The notes under the pieces: generated by a model
The model's input: the letters and a program-made list of their open reading frames with translations, nothing else
Told to the model about the DNA's origin: nothing
Databases searched by the model: none
Made by a program: the position numbers and the translations under genes
From: Enhygromyxa salina
GTDB taxonomy: Bacteria > Myxococcota_A > Polyangia > Nannocystales > Nannocystaceae
NCBI RefSeq assembly: GCF_000737335.2
Contig: NZ_JMCC02000098.1
Location: forward strand, 1 to 34,267
Reading direction: 5' to 3'
DNA: 34,267 nucleotides
Part shown: positions 16,701 through 23,701 of the stretch, in pieces
Layout of the letters: each line of letters begins with the position of its first letter
Numbering within the stretch: the first letter of the stretch is position 1

Positions 16701-19398
16701 CGGAGCGCAGCATCGGGACCAGGCGATTGAGCGGAAACTGGTCGGGGCTGGGATCGTCGGGCAGCACCTGCACGCCGAGCCGGGTGAGCCCGTCCATGCC
16801 GCAGGCGATCGCGCCAAGCCGATCGGTCGCGGCGATCCGCAGCTCCACGCGGCCGGCGATCGCCCGCCCGACCCGCGCGAAATCAAGGGGCGCCTGCAGC
16901 AGTCGATCGAAGTGGCGCTCTGCCTGTTCGCGCTTGCCGGCCAAGCCCAGCGCCTGGCAGCGGCCCAGCTCGAGCGAGAAGCGCAGCTCGTGGTTGAGGT
17001 GCGAGCTGCGGCGCGCGTCGTCGGCTTGGGTCTCGCCCTTGCTGACCAGCTGGATACCGGCTTCGAAGTAGCGAACGGCGGCCCGGTGCGCCGCCCCGAT
17101 CTGCGCGTTGTGGCCGGCGAGGGCGTTGAGCTCGGCGAGCAGCGAGCGATGTTCCTCATGGAGGCTGCCGAGCATCCGGCGGGCTCGCTCGTGGCTGAGC
17201 TCGGGCGACTCATCTGCAAATGGAACCAGCCCGTAGCCAAGGTCGAGGTGGTCGACCATGTCGAAGATCGACTCTTCGATCTCGCCGATCCCGCTGCGCT
17301 CGAGGCACTTCTCGCCGACGATGCGGTGCAGGTGCGCGCGCCGTTCGGGGTCGCTCATCTGATACGTGGCCTCGCGGATCCGGTCGTGCGTGAAGCCGTA
17401 GCGACCGGCGGGCAGCGAGGTCAGCAACCCCTCTTTGATCATGGGCACCAGGGCCAGGCTCACCACGTCGTTGCCAACCAACGCGCCAAGCGTGGCCACG
17501 TCAAAGCGCATCCCGATCACGGCCGCGGCGGCCAACAGCTCGCGCTGTGGCTCCGTCAGCAGCGCGAGCTTCGCGGTCATCAGCGAGAGCAGATCCTCGG
17601 GCAGACCGGCGGCCTCGATCGCGCCCGCGTCCCACTCCCAGCCCAGCGAGGTCGGCCGCAGCAGCCCAAGCTCGACGAGGTGCGCGAGGTACTGACCCAC
17701 GAAGAAGGGGTTGTGGTTGGTGTTGCGGCCGACGATCTCCGCGAGCGGGCGGATCAGATCGCTCGGCCACCCGAGCGCGTCGGCGATCAACGCAGCCAGA
17801 TCGTCACGGCTGAGCGGACCGAGCTCGATCAACGTGGCTTGGCTGGCGCGAGCCTGCAACAGCTCGATCAGCTGCTGCGCGGGCGCGTCGGGGGGCAGGT
17901 CATCCGTGTGCAGCGTGCCAACCACCAACAGCGCGGCATCGGGCTCGACCAGGAGCGACGCGATCAGCTCGCAGCTGGCTTCGTCGGCCCACTGCAGATC
18001 GTCGAGGCTCAGCACCAGCGGGTGCTCGACGCGGGCGAATTCGGCGATCAGGCCCGCGCACGCGAGCGCGAGTTGGTTGCGAGACTCGACGGGTCCGAGC
18101 TCGGGGATCGCCGGGACCGCGCCAAGGATCGGGCGCAGCTTGGGCACCAGCTCGTGGAGCACGAAGCAGCTTGGGCCCAGGCGCTCGAGCAGGTTGGCGC
18201 GGAGCGGCTCGAGCTGCGCGTCGCTGCGCGTGAGCAGCTGATCGGCGAGGTTGGAGAACGCAGCGAACACGCCCGCGTAGGGCTTGTCCATTTGCTCGCG
18301 CTCGAACTTGCCGCGGGCAAAGTAGCCGTGGCGGCCCAGCACGGCCTCGGTGAGCTGGGTGACGAGCGCCGTCTTGCCGATCCCAGTGGGTCCCGAGATC
18401 AGCACGCAGTGGGGATGACCCTGGCTGGACTCGCGGAACAGCTGCGACAGCTTTTCCACCTCGCGGCTGCGACCGTAGAGCCGGTGCGGCAGCTGCAGCA
18501 CCGCTGGGACGTCGTCGGCGCCAAGCGAAAAGGCTTCGGTGGGGGTGCCGGAGGTCAGCGCCGCGTTGATGCGCTCGAGGTCGGCGAGCAGGCCACGGGC
18601 GGACTGGTAGCGCCGCTCCGGAGCCTTCTCCAGCAGCTTCATCACGACCGCGCTGAGCATGGTGGGGAGCTCTGGACGCAGCCGCTGCGGGGTCTGGGGC
18701 CGGCGGGCCAGGTGGGCGTGAATGAGCTCGAGCGGCGTCGTGGCCTCGAACGGGCGGCGGCCCGCGAGCAGCTCGTACAAGGTCACGCCCAGCGAGTACA
18801 GATCGCTGCGGAAGTCGACTTCGTGGTGGGTGCGACCGGTCTGCTCGGGCGAGACATAGGGCAGGATGTGGTCGATGACGCGTGGCTCATTGATGCGCTG
18901 CCGCTCGCTCTCGAGCACCACGCTGATTCCAAAGTCGCCAAGCGAGACCGCCTTGGTCTTGGGGTTGATGAAGACGTTGGACGGCTTGATGTTGCGATGA
19001 ATGACCTTGTAGCGGTGCAGAGCCGCGAGGATCCGGGCCAGCTGAACGGCGATCGACATGAAGTCTGCGACCGGCAGTGGTCGGCCAGCGCGGTATTCTT
19101 CTAGTGAGACGCCCTCGCACCAGTCGAGCACCAGCGCGAGCTCGTTGGCCGAGCGCTCATACGCGAGCGCGCCGACGATGCCCTCGAGCTCGAGCCCGTG
19201 GATCATGCGGAACTCGTGCTCGATACGAACCTCGAGCCCGTCGAGGTCGTCGAGCTCGTGGACCTTGACGAGCACGCGTCGCTGGTCGCTCTCGCGCACG
19301 GCCGCGTGGACACGCGTGCGCTCCGAGTCCCGCAGCACCTGTGTGCTCCGGTAGCCGTCGAGCGACAGCTTGCCAGAGCGGCGCGTTACAGGATTCAC
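13717..19398 (-). CDS. Giant hybrid signalling protein: Ser/Thr kinase-like, AAA ATPase, GAF, PAS, histidine kinase
   Basis: This 1893-residue cytoplasmic protein has no membrane segment that I can see. Domains in order: Ser/Thr kinase-like (about 15-280), AAA-type ATPase with Walker A GPTGIGKT (about 336-343) and Walker B LSLDDLQWADE (about 463-473), a long alpha-helical TPR-like middle, GAF (about 1330-1480), PAS (about 1515-1630), and a histidine kinase with H-box GVAHEINNP (about 1662), N-box MNLVTNARDAL, and G boxes GDKGGGIP and GTGLGLS. No receiver domain is present, so a separate response regulator must exist. Unusually, the kinase catalytic loop reads IHRNIKPSN: the catalytic Asp is Asn at residue 136. 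The start is a GTG and could be slightly off. It lies upstream of the biosynthetic operon on the same strand with a 128-bp gap, so a regulatory link is possible but unproven. Confidence 0.9.
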   Translation of the reverse strand: MNPVTRRSGKLSLDGYRSTQVLRDSERTRVHAAVRESDQRRVLVKVHELDDLDGLEVRIEHEFRMIHGLELEGIVGALAYERSANELALVLDWCEGVSLEEYRAGRPLPVADFMSIAVQLARILAALHRYKVIHRNIKPSNVFINPKTKAVSLGDFGISVVLESERQRINEPRVIDHILPYVSPEQTGRTHHEVDFRSDLYSLGVTLYELLAGRRPFEATTPLELIHAHLARRPQTPQRLRPELPTMLSAVVMKLLEKAPERRYQSARGLLADLERINAALTSGTPTEAFSLGADDVPAVLQLPHRLYGRSREVEKLSQLFRESSQGHPHCVLISGPTGIGKTALVTQLTEAVLGRHGYFARGKFEREQMDKPYAGVFAAFSNLADQLLTRSDAQLEPLRANLLERLGPSCFVLHELVPKLRPILGAVPAIPELGPVESRNQLALACAGLIAEFARVEHPLVLSLDDLQWADEASCELIASLLVEPDAALLVVGTLHTDDLPPDAPAQQLIELLQARASQATLIELGPLSRDDLAALIADALGWPSDLIRPLAEIVGRNTNHNPFFVGQYLAHLVELGLLRPTSLGWEWDAGAIEAAGLPEDLLSLMTAKLALLTEPQRELLAAAAVIGMRFDVATLGALVGNDVVSLALVPMIKEGLLTSLPAGRYGFTHDRIREATYQMSDPERRAHLHRIVGEKCLERSGIGEIEESIFDMVDHLDLGYGLVPFADESPELSHERARRMLGSLHEEHRSLLAELNALAGHNAQIGAAHRAAVRYFEAGIQLVSKGETQADDARRSSHLNHELRFSLELGRCQALGLAGKREQAERHFDRLLQAPLDFARVGRAIAGRVELRIAATDRLGAIACGMDGLTRLGVQVLPDDPSPDQFPLNRLVPMLRSAELRRLGDTEAIRDQRLEAALEILTTLIPVSHLLDTDLHVAIVTEHTRIMLAHGRHRSASLGLSYAAMIVGTAVGQRQLALEIVELARALANRPGSHRQRIEPPYWVVASWVRPYADGLAPLRESVGLALGAGDSEVASYATDMSVTMSLSAGVDLRTLERMADAATRRLRQWQAGPLIVRAEAYLDFASSLTAGDESVLRADEQRRDALARGIQHLPSQYMVRLLRAWRRCLIGDWQQAFDELDAMDDFQRVVFGAWHLCDYAFFHGLSAAGVRGSLNDEDAREQMLWVMRLNLELLEGAAELAPANCVPRAAVLAAEVHAAEGNSIAALASYSTARRSAVEHQLPWVEAIALERSALYLRELGLEELAQGPMRDARARFASWGAFTKVAQLERLWPELVDAPSQTSPKPKRPDVAVEPGSATSAHSQASNASRALDLASILKASQAIAGDIQLDDVVDRVMAIALENAGAERGALLLPGAAGFELAALCSADGADSDLGSSSGVLPRPVPVESAAARVPVSLLRWVERTREPVILDDAATDMRFASDPYIAANAVRSVLSMPILKHDRLVGLLYLENKLSTGSFTIDRLELLHLLMAQAASALENAQLFEALRGSEVRWRSLVEGLPDVVMLVDPQGRLEFINHFAGEFGGEGEHHAVIGAPFDALVHPDDADGLHEQISQAVRELRQTELELRAALRSAKMRWYALRLAPIAVDGRVERVIAVATDITERRDALQAREQLEAQIRQQQRLESIGTLASGVAHEINNPVQGIMNYAELIATMPGMSEVAREFAGEIGYESQRVAAIVRSLLSFSREESEHRFTATDIGDIIEGTLLLVRTVIGKDQIELSVDRPMQPIMVECRAQQLRQVIMNLVTNARDALCSRWPGYHEDKRINIRVQTFDHEDGRAWLRISVGDKGGGIPAEVVGRIFDPFFTTKGRDQGTGLGLSVSHGIISDHGGELRLENDPGVGACFHVELPTEASHAAGSNARE

Positions 19399-19759
19399 AA
19401 CAGCAGACTACCCCTGGCAGGTTCGGCTGACATCCCCCTGATCAGGAGTCCACATATCAAAAATGGTCTCCGCCGCAGCCGGCAGGACCACTGGATCTGC
19501 CGCAGCTAGCCGCGTGCGTGCATTTCACGAACTTGGAGTCGCGCGTGATGCGAGACCTCGCGGGGGAGGTCGAATACGCTCAGTTGGTTGCGTATGGCGT
19601 GCTTGGATAACGAATCGCCATTCGGGCCAGGAGGGGTGCGCTACGGCCGAGTGTCACAAAATGCCCCGTTGCGTTCGACCACAATGGTCAGCGATGGGAC
19701 TGGCTGTGTCGGGTGTTGGGGCGTTCGCATTGGCCGCGCGGATCCGCTAGGTTGCGGCC
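19399..19759. other. Intergenic region between divergent genes
   Basis: About 360 bp separate the giant kinase (minus) from the ModA-like gene (plus). Both promoters should be here. No reading frame with protein character, no tRNA-like fold and no clear palindrome was found. Confidence 0.4.
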
Positions 19760-20518
19760 GTGCCTGTGTCGCTCACGCCGATCCGAGCGCTCTCGCTGCT
19801 GGTGACCATGGTGGCCACCAGCTGTCGCGCGCAGGCGCAGGACACGGTCGTCGTGTTCGCGGCAGCTTCCCTGAGCGAGCCATTTCGGGGGCTCGAGCGC
19901 GCGTATGAGACCGCGCACCCCGGCGTGGACGTGGTGCTGAACCTCGCGGGCTCGCAGCTGTTGGCGAGCCAGCTGATCGAGGGCGCGCCGGCCGACGTGT
20001 TCGCCTCGGCCGACGCGCACACGCTCGAGCGGGTGTTGGTCGAGAAGCCCGACGCGCAGGGGTCGCGTCGGGTGTTCGCCAGCAATCGGGTGGTCGTGGT
20101 CGTGGCGGCCGACTCGCAGCTGCAGTCGCTCGAGCAGCTGCGCACGCCAGGGCTCAGGATCGTGCTCGCGGGGCCGGAGGTTCCGGTCGGTCGCTACGCT
20201 CGGGCGGCGCTGGATCAGCTCGGGCTGCGGGCGGCCGTCGAGGGTAGCTTGGTGTCGAACGAGGACAGCGTGAACGGGGTGCTGGCGAAGGTTGCGCTTG
20301 GGGAGGCGGACGCTGGGATCGCGTACGCGACGGACCTCGCTCGGTCGCCGGGGCTGCGGGGGATCGCTATGCCGACGGACGTGAGCGCGAGCTACGAGCT
20401 CGCGGTCTTGGGTGACGGGCCGAACGCGGGGCAGGGCGCTGCGTTTGCGGCGTTTGTGGTTGGGGCGCAGGGGCAGGCGGTGCTGCGGGAGTATGGGTTT
20501 TCAATCCCGCCGGGGTAG
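19760..20518 (+). CDS. modA: ModA-like molybdate ABC transporter substrate-binding protein (orphan)
   Basis: This 252-residue periplasmic solute-binding protein of the ModA/type 2 fold is predicted to bind molybdate or tungstate. It has an N-terminal export signal (LSLLVTMVATSC) with a marginal lipobox (A-T-S-C), then the ModA pattern: VVVFAAASLSEPF (oxyanion-contact Ser residues), FNLAGS-like VVLNLAGSQLLASQL, GAPADVFASAD, GPEVPVGRYARAAL, and GEADAGIAYATDL. It ends at a normal C-terminus. It starts with GTG; an AGG lies about nine bases upstream. No modB permease or modC ATPase gene follows, so the protein either serves a transporter encoded elsewhere or has another role. A sulfate or phosphonate binder is less likely given the motif set. 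Confidence 0.88.
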   Translation: MPVSLTPIRALSLLVTMVATSCRAQAQDTVVVFAAASLSEPFRGLERAYETAHPGVDVVLNLAGSQLLASQLIEGAPADVFASADAHTLERVLVEKPDAQGSRRVFASNRVVVVVAADSQLQSLEQLRTPGLRIVLAGPEVPVGRYARAALDQLGLRAAVEGSLVSNEDSVNGVLAKVALGEADAGIAYATDLARSPGLRGIAMPTDVSASYELAVLGDGPNAGQGAAFAAFVVGAQGQAVLREYGFSIPPG

Positions 20519-20639
20519 CAGCCTGTTGGGTTACTTCAGGATCGGTCGCTTACATGGGATCCCACGCATGACCGCGTGCGAGGCAGGCTGGTGCGCATGG
20601 CGACGACCACAAACGGGTGCCACTCGTTCGAGTGTTTGG

Positions 20640-20860
20640 CAGCTCGGATGACGAAGCCCTCGGCCGACGGCCCGCAAGCGAAGATGCGGGCCAGCCTCGC
20701 GCGGCTCATGGCCCTCGAAGACAGCGTGCGGGTCTGCTGCGCCCACGAGTACACCGAAGACAACCTGCGCTTCGCGTGGTCGGTGGAGCCGGACAACAAC
20801 GCCCCCGCCGCCCGGATTCGATCGGTGTGGGCGATGCGAGCCCCAGCCGCTGAGCGTTGA
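20640..20860 (+). pseudogene. Remnant of glyoxalase II (hydroxyacylglutathione hydrolase, gloB)
   Basis: In frame with an open stretch beginning near 20576, the translation from about 20666 reads GPQAKMRASLARL followed by CCAHEYTEDNLRFAWSVEPD. This matches the C-terminal part of the metallo-beta-lactamase core of GloB (the HEYT..NLRFA..VEP signature, with a metal-ligand His). Everything upstream, including the THxHxDH metal site, is missing, and after about 15 more recognisable residues the frame ends at 20858-20860. Only about 60 of roughly 250 residues remain, so it cannot be a working glyoxalase II. It looks like a decayed or transferred fragment. Confidence 0.7.
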
Positions 20861-21199
20861 CGATCATGGTCACGTACACAGCGGGCCACACGGTCGCCTC
20901 GATACTCGTGCTCGCCCCAATGAGCGAGGACGGGTAGTAGAGCTGGGTGACCGACCCGGCAGCCATTGTCGTCATACTACTCAGTCTCGCGCGGTGTGAG
21001 GCCCGGCTTTCGCGCGATACTGTTCAGTGCCGCCCACCCCCCACTCCATGGGAGTGGGCAGAAAGTGAAGTAGAGGTCATCTCGATCGTGTCGGGCGCGG
21101 ACGGCACACACCGACGGCAACGGCTGCGTGGAATCACCGCTTCCCAAGCCGAAGCGAGGAACTCCGCTCGCTACTCTGCTGCGGAGCGCTGGACGGCTT
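20861..21199. other. Gene-free stretch with a hairpin at 21040-21058
   Basis: This stretch of about 340 bp lies between the gloB remnant and the next gene. A short open frame in continuation of the remnant (VTYTAGHTVASILVLAP, about 20870-20925) hints at more decayed sequence but is not assignable. At 21040-21058 an 8-bp perfect inverted repeat, CCCACTCC-ATG-GGAGTGGG, could form a small stem-loop and may be a terminator for the minus-strand gene at 21200-21655. Nothing else was recognised. Confidence 0.4.
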
Positions 21200-21655
21200 T
21201 TACCGCGCTTTCAGGTCGGCGAGGTCGACGCTCGTGCCGAGGTGTTTGCACCGCGCTCGCAGCTCCTCCTCGTCGAGCAAGTTCATGCGGTAGCAACGGA
21301 GCAGGAAATAGTACGCGGCGTCTTTGAGCCTGCGCGCCGCCTGTGCGAGATTGCTGGAACGGTAGCGGGCCGGGGGACGCGGCTTCTGCATTTTCGGCCC
21401 CAGCTCACAGGCGCCACCACACAACGAACAGAAGTTGCCGACCATCGTTTCGTGGGCCTCCACCCAGCTATTCTGGGCGCTGGCCATCCTATCGAAGCGT
21501 TCCCTGTATCCGTCGAGCGTGTCGAGAGCTTGGCGCGCCTGTCCCAACCAAAACTCCAAGTTCGCGTGTTGGCCTACGACGTGGTGCGCGTAGCCGCTTG
21601 TAAACCTCTCGAGCTGCTCAGCGACGGCGTTTGCGTGGTCGATCATATAGGGCAC
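21200..21655 (-). CDS. Hypothetical protein, 151 residues, with a CxxC pair
   Basis: This is an unrecognised soluble protein. It is largely alpha-helical (HANAVAEQLERFTSG..., ARQALDTLDGYRERFDRM), with a central FCSLCGGAC cluster that could bind a metal, and a C-terminal helical part (NLAQAARRLKDAAYYFLL, LLDEEELRARCKHLG). It has no signal peptide and no membrane segment. The GTG at 21655 is preferred because GGAG lies eight bases upstream; an ATG three codons downstream (21646) is the alternative. It stands alone in a region of decayed genes. The composition looks like a genuine protein, but no family could be named. Confidence 0.6.
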   Translation of the reverse strand: MPYMIDHANAVAEQLERFTSGYAHHVVGQHANLEFWLGQARQALDTLDGYRERFDRMASAQNSWVEAHETMVGNFCSLCGGACELGPKMQKPRPPARYRSSNLAQAARRLKDAAYYFLLRCYRMNLLDEEELRARCKHLGTSVDLADLKAR

Positions 21656-21920
21656 TGCGTAGGCTCCGTTTCTCCGGCGCAGCGTGAGGCGCCCGCTGTG
21701 CTGCTAGCGTGCCACCGACGAGCGCGCTAGCAAAGCGTTGTGCCGCTGATCCCCTTGCTCGTTCTCGGTCTCGTGGGCGCGTTCGTGATGATGGCCTCAC
21801 GCGGAAACGAACTCATCTGTGTCGGAGCGCTTGGAACGATCCGGCAGACGTCATCACGCTCGCTGGTGACGAGACGGGCTTCATCGCGTACGATCCGGGC
21901 AAGGCGCCGCTGAGCAGTCC

Positions 21921-22424
21921 GTGACCCCGATTCGGATAATTTTGGGCCTCGGGATCGGGCTAGCACTCGCTGGGGCCTGCGCGTGCGAGCAGCCCTCGGA
22001 CCCCGTGCCGCTCGTCTGCGAGGTCGAGGTCGAGGATTGCGAGTGCGCGTCTGTTGGCTGTCCCTGCTCGACGGTTGGCACCTGCAACGAGGGCACCTGC
22101 AACGAGGCCTCCGGCATCTGCGTGCTCGTCGACGACGGCATGGTGTTTGTCCCCGCCGGCTCGTTCTGGATGGGTTGCTGCGAGCAACGTCAAGAGTGGA
22201 CGAGCGACGGATACGAGGTCGGCGTGGGCTACGGCGCGCTCCCGGCCGAGAACCCCACGGGGATCGAAACGGAAAGTGGCCGCGTGTTTCGTGGCGGCGG
22301 CTATCAGTCGTTGGAGCTGGCCCAGGGCGGCTATATCCTTCGAACCTCCCGCCGAGGCCATGGCCGGATCTCGTGGACGGCCCTGACACTCGACTACGGC
22401 GTCCGTTGTGCTCAGCAACGGTAA
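21921..22424 (+). pseudogene. Lipoprotein with shortened formylglycine-generating-enzyme/SUMF1-type domain
   Basis: This is a 167-residue open frame starting with GTG. It has a hydrophobic signal (IILGLGIGLALAGACAC) with a plausible lipidation Cys, then a Cys-rich linker (GTCNEGTCNEASGIC), then the start of an FGE/SUMF1-like domain (MVFVPAGSFWMGC). Only about 40 residues later comes the end of the same domain (GRVFRGGGYQS, then RTSRRGHG and DYGVRCAQQR, the usual RGGSW...GFRCAR finish). The central part of the domain, normally well over 100 residues, is missing without loss of frame, so most of the active core is gone. I read it as an in-frame internal deletion and probably non-functional; a very short natural variant is the alternative. 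Confidence 0.65.
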
Positions 22425-22529
22425 CACCCCGCCGAAGGGCGCAAGGGCCAACAGCCCGTACGGCGGATGCGGATTTCCGCAACGATGGCGCGGCCTTGGC
22501 CCGCATCCCGCCGTGATTGTTTGGGTTTT

Positions 22530-22600
22530 GAACCTCCCGGGTCTCTTGTGCGCTCATCGTTTTTCGAGACGGCGGCTCCGCTCCGGGCACTCGCAACGCC
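22530..22600 (+). repeat. Dispersed intergenic repeat, copy A
   Basis: This segment between the two convergent genes resembles the right edge of the window. TTCGAGACGGCGGCT at 22563-22577 is identical to 34191-34205. The preceding ACCTCCCGGGTCTCTTGTG is a diverged version of 34161-34178. GGGCACTCGCAACGCC at 22585-22600 is identical to 34123-34138. The order of the two identical blocks differs between copies. No coding sequence spans it. Confidence 0.6.
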
Positions 22601-22703
22601 GATTCAGCCTCGGTTCGGATACGTTGGCACGACAGTGCGTTTGGTTGGAGCGAAGACGCCGGTTGTCGGCGGCCGCAGTACCTCCCCGATCGGCCCAACG
22701 AGA

Positions 22704-23039
22704 TCAGCGATACGGTGAGTGGGGTGGGGTCCAGATGTTGTACTTGGCGTCGAAATCCTGCTTTGACATCCCGGCCAAGACGAGGCCCTCGATGAGGCCG
22801 ATGACTGCGGGGATGAAAGTCCAGAAGAACAGCAAGTAGACAACGCCGGGGCCGACTTGCCCGAGGTAGAACTTGTGAGCGCCGCCGCCACCCAGAAAGA
22901 TGGCCAGGAGCGTCGCAGATGTCTTGTCCCGGTTGGCGACGCAGTGCGGGGGCTGTTGGTACTGCGGATGCTGTTGGTACTGCATGGGCTGGGAATGTTG
23001 TTGGTGCATGCGGACCTGCGTCGATGTCATCTCGCTCAT
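22704..23039 (-). CDS. TM2-domain membrane protein
   Basis: This small membrane protein is 111 residues from the ATG at 23039. The N-terminal third is hydrophilic and Gln/His/Pro/Tyr-rich (QQHPQYQQPP). The rest is a TM2 domain: a basic lead-in (NRDKTSATLLAIFLGGGGAH), the signature GGGGAHKFYLGQ, a first membrane helix, a short turn, and a second helix (FFWTFIPAVIGLIEGL). It ends DFDAKYNIW, the D..YN finish common in this family. TM2 proteins are widespread but of unknown biochemical function. An upstream extension to 23099 in the open frame has no protein character. It stands alone, convergent with the SUMF1-like remnant. Confidence 0.85.
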   Translation of the reverse strand: MSEMTSTQVRMHQQHSQPMQYQQHPQYQQPPHCVANRDKTSATLLAIFLGGGGAHKFYLGQVGPGVVYLLFFWTFIPAVIGLIEGLVLAGMSKQDFDAKYNIWTPPHSPYR

Positions 23040-23220
23040 TGCGCGTGCTGGGCGCATGATTCGCCGGTGACAACTCGACGGTGACGAGCGCATGTGCATG
23101 GATCATCTTCGCCGTGAAAATCTTTTGGGTGGTCGTCTCCAAGTCGGCGAGCGTGGCGTAGGGGGCTGCGTCGAGCGGCAGTCGGTCGATCGGCGTCGGC
23201 AACTGTGTTATTGTGGCCTC

Positions 23221-23547
23221 GTGTCCGACAAGCCCGTGATCGAGATCGATGGCGCTCGGTTCCGGACGCTCAATGGGTTCTACGACGAGATCGAGCGCGC
23301 GCTGCTTGGACCTGGCGTTCGCTGGGGGCGCAACCTCGACGCCTTCAACGACGTGCTGCGGGGTGGGTTCGGAATTACGCCGGCCGGCGGGTTCGTGATC
23401 CGGTGGCGGCGGTCTGCTCGCTCGCGTGAACGTCTTGGGGTTGGCCGTGGCGGCCAGCAACTGTTCGACACCTTGGTCGAGATCATCCGCGTCCACGGTC
23501 CCGGCGGCGAAGAGGCCGAGGACGGCGTGGACTTGGAGCTGCTCTGA
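23221..23547 (+). CDS. Barstar-family protein (orphan ribonuclease inhibitor)
   Basis: This 108-residue acidic protein matches the barstar (barnase inhibitor) fold. The first strand with the IDG signature is KPVIEIDGARFRTLNG, followed by the helix FYDEIERALLG, then WGRNLDAFNDVLRGGFG, the most conserved barstar stretch, in which the Asp/Asn-rich helix contacts the ribonuclease. The C-terminal part includes LFDTLVEIIRVHGP and an acidic end. It starts with GTG; the longer open frame upstream (from 23092) reads as non-protein. No ribonuclease (barnase/RNase T1-like) gene is adjacent, so the toxin partner, if any, is elsewhere, or the protein serves as immunity against toxins from neighbours. Confidence 0.8.
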   Translation: MSDKPVIEIDGARFRTLNGFYDEIERALLGPGVRWGRNLDAFNDVLRGGFGITPAGGFVIRWRRSARSRERLGVGRGGQQLFDTLVEIIRVHGPGGEEAEDGVDLELL

Positions 23548-23701
23548 CGGATGGCGGGATCATGCGCCACTGATCGCCCGCGCTTCGGGGCCGTCGTCTA
23601 TCTGCGGCGAATACCCGTGGATCTTCACCGGCGTCTACACCGACGAAGATCCGCAGCCATGTCGCGCTGTTGCGGTGTGTGGTCGCAAGCGCCAGCAGCC
23701 C

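Noticed and set aside
16054..19104. Long plus-strand open frame (about 1000 codons) antisense to the giant kinase
   Set aside because: It is a codon-bias shadow: the minus-strand frame has continuous kinase, AAA, GAF, PAS and histidine kinase motifs, while the antisense translation is Arg/Gln/Ala/Gly-rich with no domain.
20706..20975. Minus-strand open frame opposite the gloB remnant
   Set aside because: The first 40 residues look partly hydrophobic, but no start signal or family match is visible and the plus strand has the recognisable HEYT..NLRFA signature.
21738..21905. Short plus-strand frame starting V-P-L-I-P-L-L-V with a membrane-like stretch and RGNELICV
   Set aside because: It recalls the start of small DUF3634-type membrane proteins, but the match is only about 20 residues and the rest is Arg-rich; too weak to annotate.
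23548..23701. Possible small gene between barstar and transglutaminase genes
   Set aside because: No frame with start, ribosome-binding site and protein-like composition; treated as a convergent 3' gap.
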